Source: Nematostella vectensis
Taxonomy: Eukaryota > Cnidaria > Anthozoa > Actiniaria > Edwardsiidae
Assembly (NCBI RefSeq): GCF_932526225.1
Contig: NC_064036.1
Span: forward strand, 4,527,501 to 4,591,500
Direction of reading: 5' to 3'
Length of the DNA stretch: 64,000 bases
Shown in pieces: positions 1-11,241 of this stretch (positions are counted from its first letter, which is position 1; every line of letters starts with the position of its first letter). The translations under genes and the position numbers were made by a program. The notes under the pieces were generated by a model that worked only from the letters and a program-made list of their open reading frames with translations, had not been told where the DNA came from and did not search any database.

Positions 1-296
1 CCAATAGACACGCCTTTACAAATTTAAAAAAAAAATTAGGTTTTCTTTTCAATAAACTTATGTGCAATTTGTATGGTACTCTATTTGCCATATTTAGAAT
101 TAAAATTAGGTTTCAAACCACAAAACATACTGTAGCTTACCAAATCATATTCTCTGCTCTTTATTGTATTTCCAGCAATAAAAAGCATTTTATTTGCTCT
201 GAATTTTAAGTGTAATTTCAAGACCTACTCCTAGTGTTTTTATGGGGTTTGAAGACCCAGGGTTCTTATTGATTGTCCTGACTTCCCACTCTGTAA

Positions 297-401
<105 letters not shown>

Positions 402-624
402 ACCATCCCACACCCTCTTAGCAAGGATGATAAGGACCCCATCTGAGCTCTGTTGCATTGTGCTGTTGTAGACTGATAGATGTCAAACTTTTATAAGGAC
501 TGAAATCGACAAAAATGATAAACTGTAGTAGGGAGATACTAGGCATTCAATGCCTCTGAACCATTTATACAGGAAAACATCTTTAAAAGTTTTTTTTCTT
601 AAAATTGTTGTATTTAACTATGAC

Positions 625-630
625 AATAAA
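625..630 (+). terminator. GAPDH polyadenylation signal
   Basis: A canonical AATAAA lies 224 bases after the GAPDH stop codon, on the same strand, in AT-rich sequence. No other AATAAA is closer to the stop. The cleavage site itself cannot be read from sequence alone. Confidence 0.6.
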
Positions 631-1367
631 GTGGCATATACTGTTCTGTGTCTGGCAAATTTCTTGACAGCCAAATTGATGTCTAGGACTAGGATCAAAC
701 AATCTATAGCTGGGGTATTTGTTTTGGGAAATGTTTGTGTCAGTTATAGCAAACTTTAGCCAGATTTTGATAGACAACAAATAAGTTTGGCAGTAGTGTT
801 TTATGACTTGTGTTTGCCATATTTAATAATTTGAGGATTGATTGGATTTTGGGGGTTCTAAATTGGCAAATATATTAGTCTAATGCACAGTAACTTACAA
901 GCTGCAACACAGGAGGCTGTGTAGTTCTAACACCATAATAGCAGTATCCATGATCTATGAAATAGTGGAAGGTTTAGTGGTTAAGCCAGAACAAAAGAAA
1001 ACAATACCAGAGAGCAATTGTGCTAAACCATGCTTTTAGTGTGTCCCACTATCATTGTAGCTATATAATAGATACAGTATCAGATACAGCATACCATGAC
1101 ACTTACTGAAAACCTTGTTGCCATAGTGATAAAGTAAAAAATATACATTTCATTTAACTGTTTCAACAAACACATAAATAATATATCATGAACCCTAAGT
1201 ATCAGGCTGTTTAACAGCTTAGAACACAACAATGACAGAATATCTAGCTTAGCAAAATAAGCTCTTATTCATCTTTATATAGTAAACAACTCCCCAAAAT
1301 ATTTTTGCTTGAATCTCTGCTTGAAAAAAACTTGCTACACTCACCAAGTGAATTTGTTTTTTTTTTA
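631..1367. other. AT-rich spacer between GAPDH and the transporter cluster
   Basis: Lies between the convergent 3' ends of GAPDH (+) and the first transporter gene (-). I see no coding exon, RNA gene or clear repeat here. Confidence 0.5.
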
Positions 1368-1680
1368 TCTCAAAGGAATGATAAATACAGTGTATATTTA
1401 TTTTTCACATCCAGTGTTTTTTTTTATCTTGTGGGAATGATAAATTTAGTATATCTATTCTTCACCTTAAGTGCATTTTTGTCATCCTATGGGAATGATA
1501 AATACAATATATCTATTGTTCACCTTAACGATATCTTTTTTCATCCCACGAAATAATAAATACAGTATCTATTCTTCATGTTTAGGTGTATTTTTTTATC
1601 CCATGGGAATGATAAATACATATCTATTCACCTCTACGTTATTTAAATCCCACGAAAATAATAAATACAGTCCATCTATC
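1368..1680 (-). repeat. Degenerate minisatellite, 3' UTR of transporter gene 1
   Basis: About six degraded copies of a 50-58 bp unit lie directly after the stop codon of the transporter gene. Each + strand copy contains GGGAATGATAAATACAGTAT or a close variant, followed by a pyrimidine-rich TCTATTCTTCACC-like segment. Read on the transcribed minus strand, each copy carries ATTTATCATT or ATTTATTATT, so the presumed 3' UTR holds a series of AUUUA pentamers. A minus-strand AATAAA at 1397-1402 lies within the array and could be the poly(A) signal. Confidence 0.75.
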
Positions 1681-4177
1681 CTAGCTAGGGGGAGGAAAAT
1701 CCTCAGTCTTTTTCGTTGTCTCTTCTGCAGGCATAGTTTTGGTTGTTGATGCTGGGGGTTCCTCAGGGGTTTGTTCTTGGTCTTCTTCACCGACTTGTTG
1801 AAGGGGTATGTAGTCAGACTGACTGTCCCTCTGGCGAGCTCCCTCGACACTGTGACGGATACCATAAAAGAGGTAGATGGCCATACCTATAGGCAAAATA
1901 AAGAGATGATTACCATTAAGTAGCAACATCAAGAAGTCAGCATACGAAGAGTACTTTTGAAATATTGACGGTTATAAAAGTATAGTGAGCACCTGAGTTG
2001 ATAAGAGTCCCATTTTCTGTTGAAATGTGTGACACGTTAGCTACTTGTAAACAAAAAAAAGTACTGCAGCATCTTTATGGATGTAGGGGGAGGGCACTCA
2101 ATTGTTTTACAAAATGCAGTCAAAGAATACTAGTCCGGTAGACAATAATAACCCCCGTTTTTTTTTTTTCCTTTTTTCCCAAAAATTGATGAGGATCAAG
2201 TTGATAGGTTTTTTTTTGTTTTGCTGCTTCGAAAAATATATAATAAATGTAAATATATATGTAACATAGAGTCAAGCACAAAATGATGCGTTTTGTTGTG
2301 TTAAATAACTTCCTCAAACAGAAGAAAGGTTTTGCTTTTGACATTTTCCCTAAATCGCGAAATTAATTGTCCACGAAATATAGTACCAATAAGGCATATG
2401 ATCTTCAAAATTAAGGCGGGAAACGGGGATGGGGGTAGGGGGATGGTAGGGCACATATATCTAAACATTGCATTATGCGGTGAAGAATAATTAAAGACGT
2501 TGAGTGCTTCACGGAGGATCTTCTTCGAACAAGATTGCAAAGCAATGGGGAGAAGCGCATCGACGTACCAATCACCATCCAGACCGCAAAGCGGATCCAC
2601 GTGACTGAGCTCAACTCCATCATGAGGTAGATGTTGATGAACATGGACACGAGTGGAATGCCAGGTACAAGAGGAACCTTGAACGGCAGAGCAGAGCTGC
2701 TCCTGGGCTGAACACACACGACGACGATACAAACCACAAGTAACGCAACGATGATCACGAGTAACGCAATCGCCCAAGCACGGCTCTCGAACACAGGGAC
2801 CATCCCATAGATCAGAAAAGCACTCAGGGCGAAGAACAGAGCGAACAAGCAGCCTATAGCACGGCACGCGATACTACCGGTCCGCTCTGTCGGTTGAGGA
2901 GCCATGGACGAGGTGTCATAGTCATCTTTGGTTTCCTTGACGACGCCAATAGTGCCCGGCTGGTAGCGGAGTATAAGGACGCACGTGGATACTATAGTGT
3001 ACGCTTGCAAAGTACCGATTGACATCATTTCTACGAGCTCCTGCAGTTCGAACAACATGGCCAGCAGTCCTGCGAGCACGCCCGAGAAGACTGTCCCAGC
3101 AATGGGTACCTCGGTGCGCTTACTGACGTATGAGAACATCTTGAAAAGCAAGCCATCAGATGACATGGCATACAGGAGACGAGGAAGGGGAAATAGCCCG
3201 CCGTTAATGGCCGCAGTCATGCCGCACAGGGCGCCAATAGCGATCACATACTGCGCGAAGTATGCACCCCTGCGAGCGAAAGCCTTGGGTAGCGCTGCGC
3301 CATAGTCGAGTTGATTGTACGGGATGATAAGCGTTACGGTGGCTGAGACGCCAAAATACGCACAAAAGCAGGTCAATAAGGAGATAACGATCGCAAGGGG
3401 AATCGTCTTGCTGGGGTTCTTGGCTTCTTCGCCCGTCGTAGCGATAACATCGAATCCCACGAATGCAAAGAAGGCGGTGGCTGAGCCCGCTAGTACGCCT
3501 GTTGGGCCGTAAGGCATGAAATTGCTCCAGTTCTCTGGTCTTGCAAGAGTCGCTCCAACGCCGACTATGAATAAGATAACCACGATGTTGATGCAAGTTA
3601 TGACGAACACAAATCGCGCCGACTTCTTGACACCCGCGGCTTGGATTAGAGTGATAAGTAAACACACTGTTAGAGCAAGGAAATCCGGGTAATTCCCGAG
3701 GCCATCGACATCGATGGATCCAATGTGTTGGGTAATATAATTGCGGATTCTATCGTTCAACATTGAATCAAAATACGCGCTCCACGCACGCGAAATCGCT
3801 GCCGCTCCGATCATATATTCCAGAATCAAATTCCAGCCGATAACGAACGCGATGAATTCGCCTATAGTAACATAACTATACACATACGCAGATCCCGCTT
3901 TAGGGACGCGTGAACCGAACTCTGCGTAGCATAACCCGGATAAAATGGAGGCTATCCCGGCAATAAGGAAGGAAATAATCGTGGCAGGGCCCGCGACGTC
4001 GCGCGCTATCTCGCAAGCGACTACGTACACCCCTGCACCGAGGGTGGAGCCGACCCCAAGAGACGTCAAGTCAAGAGTATTGAGGCAGCGCGCAAGCCGA
4101 GTTACCCCTATCGTCTGTGGGTCTAGGAACTTCTTTCGGGTGAAAGTACTCCACGATATGGCGCAATTGAACCCCAT
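1681..4177 (-). CDS. Cationic amino acid transporter (SLC7/CAT family), gene 1
   Basis: Encodes a plasma-membrane transporter of the APC superfamily, CAT subgroup, which carries arginine, lysine and ornithine. Exons on the minus strand are 4177..2569 and 1886..1681, joined at phase 1 (ATT G|GT ATG), giving about 604 residues, typical for CATs. The N-terminus has the RCL...[16 protein letters not shown] signature, then [28 protein letters not shown], the NLILEY helix with its conserved Glu, [19 protein letters not shown], and a C-terminal block ending [19 protein letters not shown]. Around 14 hydrophobic segments alternate with loops. The conserved VVAGE in helix 1 reads VVACE here, a Gly-to-Cys change. 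Unlike gene 2, both transporter halves lie in one exon, so the central intron is absent. The open frame runs past the 2569 donor to 2411, but that extension loses family resemblance. Confidence 0.92.
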
Positions 4178-5205
4178 AGTAAGTCTAAAGCTTTACGACT
4201 TGGTCTCAGGTCATAGAATGAATCCTTTATCATCAAAGCCGAAATAACAGTTCAGTCCAGTTCCATGTGAAGGAGCCTGAATGCAATGGAGTAAGGTAAT
4301 AAGGCTCTACTTGATCTTCCACGCTTCAGTAATCATTACTCCTCGTCCTAACGCACTTGATAAGTGGGCAGATCTCCTTTGTGTCGATTGCTTATGTCAA
4401 TTTCAATAAAACTTGATAACAGGGGAGAATACTTGGATCGGGCGTTGACAGAGAGATTTCTTTTGGTGAAACAGGTCTCCGATGTACACAGGCATTTCTG
4501 AGTGATAAACGCATATCGAGGAATTACAAGAGCACAGAACAACAACCTGTCTTGTTTTCCATACGCTCACAGCCACCTGTTGGGTGAGAAGAGGAGAGAG
4601 GAGAAAAAACGCTTTGATTTTGAGGGGGAGTCACTATTCTGAACTTGTCAATAATTTCGAAAAAAAAAAGGTAGAGAGATAAAAAAAAATGAATGAATAA
4701 TTAACAGTAGTGATTATACAGTTCATTACACACTAGATCTCAAAGGCCATTTAAATTTCTAATTTGATTATGAATCCATGCTTTTCGGGCATGATCTGTA
4801 GGATTTTATTTAAAGATGAAATTCTGGCTAATCGGGGTCGCATTTTCTTCAACTAAATCAATTTAATTTGTTGGGATTTGCAGAGGAAAAGGGAGGCTGT
4901 CTCACACCCATGTAAAATATCTAATGTCTGTTTTTATGTGTTCTTTACCTTGTTTTCCGTAATCAGACCATAATAAATGCCATTTTCAAAAAGCAACATA
5001 AATTTCATAAAATCGCTTACTGCGCATGCGCAATGAACTAAAATAGCAAAAATGTGAAACAGCTGAGAAATTTGTAATTGACTTTTTTGTCAGAAATAAT
5101 TAGTGATGAACTAAAACCTACGCGATTGGAAGTGTTTGATTGAAAAACGATAAATGTGTCATTTACCTGTATCCCACATGGTAGATAGCGCTGGCCTATT
5201 TAGGT
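4178..5205. other. Spacer upstream of transporter gene 1
   Basis: Holds the presumed promoter and 5' UTR of transporter gene 1 (-) and the upstream control region of the U6atac gene (+). I looked here for a terminal exon for transporter gene 2 and found none with a usable acceptor. No other gene is visible. Confidence 0.4.
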
Positions 5206-5214
5206 TATATAAAA
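5206..5214 (+). promoter_or_regulatory. TATA box of the U6atac gene
   Basis: TATATAAAA begins 29 bases before the predicted first base of the snRNA. That is the spacing expected for U6-type, RNA polymerase III external promoters, where TATA position selects Pol III. A proximal sequence element should lie near 5165-5188, but I cannot define it without a species consensus. Confidence 0.8.
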
Positions 5215-5234
5215 GTTCCAGTACCAGTAGGGAC

Positions 5235-5353
5235 GTGTTGTATGAGCCGAGAGAAGGTTAGCATCTCCCTCGATAAGGACGAGAAAAGTCTTCGGACTTT
5301 CAACCTACAACACGTGGTTAAGGCTATGCCACCTACTTCGTGGCATCTAACCA
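5235..5353 (+). ncRNA. RNU6ATAC: U6atac snRNA (minor spliceosome)
   Basis: U6atac replaces U6 in the minor (U12-dependent) spliceosome, pairing with U4atac, then with the 5' splice site and U12. The match to the known vertebrate RNA is strong. It starts GTGTTGTATGAG and has the 5'-splice-site-pairing AAGGTTAGCA at 5254-5263, an AAGGA segment before the internal stem-loop, and a TTCG-capped hairpin (5285-5290 with 5295-5300). TACAACAC at 5306-5313 pairs back to the 5' end. The almost invariant 3' hairpin TGCCACCTACTTCGTGGCA is at 5327-5345, closed by GGTTA (5316-5320) with TAACC (5348-5352). A T-run at 5354-5358 gives Pol III termination. The gene lies antisense to the transporter cluster. All structural elements and promoter are intact, arguing against a pseudogene. 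Confidence 0.95.
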
Positions 5354-5358
5354 TTTTT
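5354..5358 (+). terminator. Pol III T-run terminator of U6atac
   Basis: TTTTT directly follows the closing TAACCA of the 3' stem-loop. More T-runs follow through 5371, giving backup termination. Confidence 0.8.
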
Positions 5359-5510
5359 ATTTTTATTTTTTTGTTTGTTCTAGTAATCAAAATTCAGTTA
5401 AATTGAAAATCGAGTAAGTGTCATTTATAAGAAAAAATTTTTTCACTTAAAAAAATATATTTTAAAGGGTTTTAGTATTTTTAATATCTCATGTTTAGTA
5501 TACTTCTATT

Positions 5511-5568
5511 AGCCTGTATACAGACCTCCGTAATTCCTTATTAAAGAGGTCCGTCTGCAGGTTATATA
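5511..5568. repeat. Imperfect inverted repeat
   Basis: AGCCTGTATACAGACCTC is mirrored by an imperfect reverse complement ending CTGCAGGTT about 30 bases on. It may be a degraded foldback element or a structured spacer. No function can be read. Confidence 0.4.
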
Positions 5569-6221
5569 CTTATAGGCGCGTAGCAAGGATTCACAGGGGA
5601 GAGGACGCGCACACACAGATATCACATTAAAAAGCATAAAGTGTGGTGACGCATTGCTCTTTTGGACCAAGCTAGCTAAGTAGATATTCGCATCGCTTGA
5701 CTCTTGTTTGGCCTACTCAGATTCTGGCAGGGCTTTAACTAATTTTTGAGAGGAACGTTAAACACGAGGTTTTGTTATAAAGAGATAAGACCGCCCTTTC
5801 GTACATTCAATTTAACCATTCATTGGCACGGTTGACATTGTGTCCCTGTTGTGTTATCGTTCGTTTTTCGTTTAAAAAGCAACTTCTCGTCAAACACAAA
5901 ATATTGACTTTAATCGGATACTGTAAGTCCAAGAATTGTAATGTTAAAAAATATTTAACGTTTTGCTATATTAAAACATTTTGCCCAAACGTTTTCATTT
6001 GCGCGCGCGCAGTCGACCATGAGTGCAAAATAGTTTTTAAAAAAAAAATCGTTGTAAAAATAATAACACAAGGTAGTATAATTATTCACTGTCATTGTGG
6101 TTTTATGGCTTATCATCTCGCTACAACAACACAGTAAAAATGAGACCCTGACAAGTCTGACACACCCCCGGGCCCGCCCTTTTAACGGAACCTTGTATTC
6201 GAACGAGAAAAATCTACTTAC

Positions 6222-8467
6222 CGATAACCATCCAGACGGCAAACCGAACCCATGTGAGGTAGGAGAGCTTCAGCATCAGAAAGACATTAACGAAGACGGA
6301 TACTAGCGGAACCCACGGGACAAACGGGACCATGAATGGAAGGGGCGTCCTATTGCGAGGTAACCTGGCCAGGTAGAGCGTAGAGACGAGTATAAACACC
6401 GCGTTGAGGCACATCAGAAATATGGCCCAGCCTTTGCCGGCAAGGAGCGCCTCACCACCCCAGATAATCAGGGCACTGAGGAAGACAAACAACACCACCG
6501 TCCCGCACACACAGGCACAAGCCTTGAACGCGCTCTCGTCCGTTGGCTCTGGGAGATTGGACTCCTTGAGTAGCTGAACACGTTCCTCGTGCGTGGTGGT
6601 CACTTCGTGCGTGACTTCGTCCACGACTTTCTTGGTGACACCCACAGATCCAGGCCGGAATCTTAGCAACAGGACGCAGATGGCTACGATAGTGTACGCG
6701 AGTAGAGTACCAATGCTCATCATTTCCACCAGCTCCTGCAACTCGAACAGCAGCGCTAGAACGGCAGCTAAAACTCCGGCGATCACAGTCGCGAATATCG
6801 GGATCTCAGTGCGTGGGTGGATCCGCGCGAGGAACGTAAAGATGAGACCGTCGCTAGCCATGGCGTATAGCAGGCGCGGGAGCGGGAACAACGCTCCGAT
6901 CAGACTGGCCGTCAGGCCACACAGGGCTCCAGCAGCGATCAGGTATTGGGCCCAGGGGGCTCCCCGTAACGCGAACACCTTGGGCAAGGCGCCTTGGGCG
7001 GGTAGCAGGTTATAGGGCCACATTAGAGTCAGCGCGGCCGAGACGCCGAAATATGCGACGAAGCATATTCCTGGAAAACAAGAGGAGATAAAGACGTCAT
7101 CGTGTATACAGTAAATCTTTAATAATTATTGAATTATTTCAAGTTATTAGCCACCCCTATTTCCATTTCTAGCAAGTGCACGTTTATGAATGAGTCCATC
7201 GCATGCCATTAATTTGCATGATTGTTGTAGAGGGCGCTATGCTTTAAAATATCCGCTAACAGCTCCGCCTTATTCTACTTGTACCTTGATTCGTCTCCTA
7301 TCCCTATATATATATATATATATATATGCTTTTGCAAATAATCTACAATCACATAGTTATACGCCGACAGCCAAATTCCTATACACATCGTCATATTAAT
7401 ACTCTCCATCCATCGCCACCTGTAGAGTTGATCAACGTCAAACCCAAACGAGATAACTGGTACCGACCAGCTACTGGTCATTGAACCAATATAAGCGCTT
7501 TCCTTATTGACGATTGTCAGTACGACTGCTGTGAAATAAAAAACTAAGTCGCCCCCTCGAATAAATATCGGTCTTCTTAATAATAATCATTCGATAGGAA
7601 CAAATATCCATTGTCTAAAAGAGGACAGAATGGAAGGGATGATCAACTGACAGTTCCCTGCTTACCGAGCGAAACGACTATCGAGATCGGGATGGCCCGA
7701 CTTGGGTTTTGCGCTTCTTCTCCCGTAGTTGCGATAATATCAAAACCCACGAAGCAGTAAAAACATGTCGCTGCGCCAGATACCACTCCAGAAAATCCAA
7801 ACGGGAGAAAGTCTCTCGTCCAATTTACGCCCTTTGCGTGGTAGAACCCGAGTACTGTTATGAAAATAATCACGAGTACATTCACGAAAGTAAACACGGA
7901 ATTAAATCGCGAGGAATTTTTCACTCCGATTGCGAGTACAAATGTCATAACTAAAACTAACAAAAAGGAAAAGAAATCCGGGTACTTCCCCAAACCAGGA
8001 ACATTGATTTCGCCAATAGTTTGAATGGTGCTGGTTCGAATTCGATCTTGGATTATTGTGTCGAAGTAAGAGCTCCAAGCCCTTGCCACTGAGGACGCGC
8101 CGATCACATATTCCAACACTAAGTTCCACCCAATAATAAACGCACACAGCTCTCCCATAGTCACATAACTATAGACATACGCAGAGCCTGCCTTGGGGAC
8201 GCGAGCGCCAAACTCGGCGTAGCAAAGTCCAGAGAGTACAGACGCAAACGCGGCGATGAAAAATGAAATCACAACCCCTGGTCCCGCGACGGAACGCGCT
8301 ACCTCGCCTGCCACCACGTAAATGCCCGCTCCGAGAGTGCTGCCGACTCCTAGTGCAGTCAAGTCCTGTAGCGTGAGGCAGCGTGATAGGTCGGTGCGAA
8401 CGATAGCCTCTTCATTAACATACTTTTTTCGTCCGAGATTTCCAAACCATCGGATCACAGCCGCCAT
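6222..8467 (-). CDS. Cationic amino acid transporter (SLC7/CAT family), gene 2
   Basis: A paralogue of gene 1, same family and expected role in cationic amino acid uptake. Two minus-strand exons are visible: 8467..7666 (802 nt, N-terminal half) and 7070..6222 (849 nt, C-terminal half). They join at phase 1 as [25 protein letters not shown]. The start [16 protein letters not shown] aligns with the other paralogues, and [18 protein letters not shown] carries the intact helix-1 glycine. The protein stays open to FAVWMVIG at 6222, where a GTAAG donor in phase 1 demands one more exon for the last membrane segment and tail. None is found between 4178 and 6221. The only candidate in phase is the terminal exon at 1886..1681 used by gene 1, which would give 618 residues. 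Sharing that exon is inference; the halves themselves are secure. Confidence 0.9.
7303..7327. repeat. (TA)n microsatellite
   Basis: An uninterrupted TA dinucleotide run within the intron between the two visible exons of transporter gene 2. The rest of that intron (7071-7665) shows no gene. Confidence 0.9.
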
Positions 8468-8848
8468 TTTGAACTGGCAGGTTGATTTGGTTCAGTTGCT
8501 AAGCGAGTGAAGACCAGTAACTCTGAATACCTCATCAGAGCGTGGAATTAAATAAGACCTTAAGACCTTATGTATGACAAATTTATGTATAACAAATATA
8601 TGCCATTATAGTAAAAGTATTGTTATATCGCCATAGAATTGACTTGCATTATAATAGCCAGAGTAGACACAAAAGGAGCAAAGACTCCCTAATTATATAT
8701 TTTTTATTCTATTCTTTTTTGCTATGAGAACAACAATTTTAGTTATCGGAGTGAAAATTGGTAAAAAAAAAAACGCCACTAGTTAGCTACACTTAGCAGA
8801 GAATTAGTAAATAAACCCCTTCTGTCGAAAGCGAGTTTTGACTTCACA

Positions 8849-8921
8849 AAAATGTTCACGGGACAGATATCACTTTGGCTGTACATTATCGCCTGATATT
8901 TGTCCTGTGAAAATGTGCACG
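8849..8921. repeat. Imperfect inverted repeat
   Basis: TTCACGGGACAGATATC in the left arm is mirrored by GATATTTGTCCTGTGAA in the right arm, with a short spacer. It looks like a small foldback element or remnant. Confidence 0.55.
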
Positions 8922-9161
8922 TGACCCGTATTGACCAATAAGCGAGCATGAATTTATCACTGGGATATAATTCAAATTAGTAAATAAAACTCGGGAACCT
9001 CGCAAGAACAAGTGATTTGATTGGTTGAGAAACTCGGGATAGAATGCAATATACACCTTCTAGGAGGTGGATATTTTCCTGCGCCCCGAAATCAAGCAAA
9101 ATGGCGGGTGTAACAGCCGAAGTGCAAGAAAATTGCTCTAAAGCTCGTTTCATATACTTAA

Positions 9162-9273
9162 ACAATTATCCATTTCCATTTCGGCGGATAGTGGCTTTAA
9201 AAAATATTTACCTCGCCTACCTGCGGCTCGGATATTTCGCCACTATCCACCTAAATGGAAATGGTATAATTGT
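9162..9273. mobile_element. Small foldback (MITE-like) element
   Basis: Two arms of about 34 bp are near-perfect reverse complements: the left begins ACAATTATCCATTTCC and ends GATAGTGGC, and the right begins GCCACTATCC and ends GGTATAATTGT. They enclose about 43 bp. No coding capacity is present. The flanks are not clearly duplicated, so the outer boundary of a larger element is unresolved. Confidence 0.6.
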
Positions 9274-10439
9274 CAATATCTGAGTATTTGAGTTCTTCGA
9301 GTTATATCGGATTTCCAAATATTACCGAGAATTTGACGGAAAAGAGTTCGGAACTTAGGGATATAATCGGCCTAATGTACTTAACTTTTATCCTCGATAA
9401 AATATTAGAAAAGAGTAAAGGCAATTAAGGCTTACTTTCTTGCTATCCACAAACAGCCCCTTTGATTGCTCACATGATTGTACTTTCCGGCAGACCCTAG
9501 AGACCATTATATCACGCTAAAAGTGCTTGGAAATACCTCGCTACTTTGTCAAAAAAAAAAGAATCCCGTTTTCATTCCTTACGCCATAATTATTAAAACT
9601 GTAATATTTCGAAAGACTAGCTGGGGAGATAACTGAAATATGGCTTTTTATTTTTTGCAAAAAAAAAAACAACAACAACAACAACAAACGAGGCTGGACG
9701 GGCATCGATTTTCCTGCATTGATTTTCCTGAATAAATGCTCAGTTCCTGACTTTTAAACCTTTCAAGCAATCATTTTATACTACGCAATTTTACTTGAAT
9801 TTGATTTAGTCTCTGTTTAATGATAAACTTATTTAACTTTAATGCAATTCTAGCGTGATAAAGGTGAATTGGGTATTCTCTCAGCTCTGTTTTGCGGTCG
9901 TGGTCAATGGGCGGCGCAAAAGAAAATCAATAATAATCAAGCTATAACTATTAAGCAATTTCTACCATCAAACACCATATTTAGAAGCAACGGGGACATG
10001 ATAAAACAAAGTAAAATGTCTTCGATATATTTTCGTACGAGAAAATTGACGTATGATACTGTATTTATAGGATAAAAGTAAATAAAAGGTTACGATAGTT
10101 TACGATACTTTACAGTGTAAAGTAACGATACTTTTAACACAGTGTTTAAATAATAAAAGTCAATAAAAGGGAGTTTCAAAATTTGGTAACAAAGAAATGG
10201 CAAATGAGAGGGGTGTTATTAACAGCGAAATCTAATCGCGAAACAATTCATACTTGGAATATGGATTCTAGTAACTAGCAATTTAATGTGTCTAACTAAT
10301 GGACTATTCAATAGCTAAAATCTAGGTCTAAACCACTGCAAAAATAGCCATATAAATAGCCATTGAATAAAAAACAGAATGTGTAAATATTCAGTTACAG
10401 TAATATGTGCTTATAGGGAAAAGGTTAGTCAATGCTTAC

Positions 10440-11241
10440 CTATAGTGATAAGGATTGCTATGGGCACGTCTTTGGTTGGGTTCTTCGCTTCCTCGGCGCT
10501 CGTTGCGATGCAGTCAAATCCAACAAAGCTAAAGAAGCACGTCGCCGCTCCAGCCACGACTCCAGAGAAACCATACGGCAAGAAGTTATTCCAGTTCTTA
10601 CGATCGGCAAAAGATAGCCCAACCAGTGTGATAAATGTAATAACGATAAGATTAATGGCGGTTATCACGTTGTTGGTTCGAGTCGTCATAGCTGCTCCGA
10701 GTGCAAGCGGAATGGTCACAATCAGCGCGATTGCAAACGCCAAGAAATCCGGGTATTGGGCTATGAGTGGGGCGTTCATCGAGCCAATATGTTTCAGTGA
10801 GTATTCCCTGATCTGACCATTGAAAAGCGCATCGAGGTACTCTGTGCAGCCCCGTGCGAGAGACGACGCACCGATCAAGTATTCTAGAATCATGTTCCAT
10901 CCGACAACAAACGCGCAGAACTCGCCGATCGCTACATAACTGTATACATACGCTGAGCCAGCCCGTGGGACGCGAGAGCCGAATTCGGCGTAACACAGCG
11001 CTGACATCAGTGAGGCGATTCCAGCGATCAGAAAAGACAGTACAAGTCCTGGGCCCGCAATATTCTTGGCCACGATCCCTGCGAGCACATAGATGCCGGC
11101 GCCGAGAGTGGAGGCTATACCAAGTCCAGCCAAGTCGATCTTTGACAAGCACCGTGACAGCTCAGTCTTAGTGTAGTCTTTCGCAGCGAAGATCTTTTTT
11201 CTACTTATCGTAGTCAATGCGGATTTAGTCAGCTCAGCCAT
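10440..11241 (-). CDS. Cationic amino acid transporter, orphan N-terminal half exon (gene 3)
   Basis: A single minus-strand exon of 802 nt, exactly the length of the first exon of gene 2, encodes the N-terminal half of a CAT transporter. It has [59 protein letters not shown] and GFDCIATSAEEAKNPTKDVP. It ends AILITIG at a GTAAG donor in phase 1, matching gene 2. The chosen start MAELTKSALTTISRKK aligns with the paralogues; an in-frame ATG 17 codons upstream (11292) is less likely. No partner exon lies between here and gene 2. Its donor is phase-compatible with the C-terminal exon at 7070..6222, so it may be an alternative first coding exon of a shared transcription unit, or a truncated paralogue. 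Which of these applies is not settled by sequence alone. Confidence 0.8.

Larger units (their letters stand above)
8468..10439. other. Non-coding interval between transporter gene 2 and the orphan half-gene
   Basis: About 2 kb with two foldback repeats (8849-8921 and 9162-9273), an A-run followed by an ACA repeat near 9661-9687, and otherwise AT-rich sequence. I searched here for a C-terminal transporter exon to complete the upstream orphan half and saw none. Confidence 0.5.

Noticed and set aside
2411..2568. C-terminal extension of transporter gene 1 through the donor at 2569
   Set aside because: The extra residues have no family similarity, while splicing to 1886 restores the conserved WMVIGMAIYLFYG.
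4930..4990. Possible terminal exon of transporter gene 2 (GIYYGLITENK on the minus strand)
   Set aside because: It has no AG acceptor at the needed place and lacks residues of the MAIYLFYG consensus. A terminal exon for gene 2 remains unplaced.
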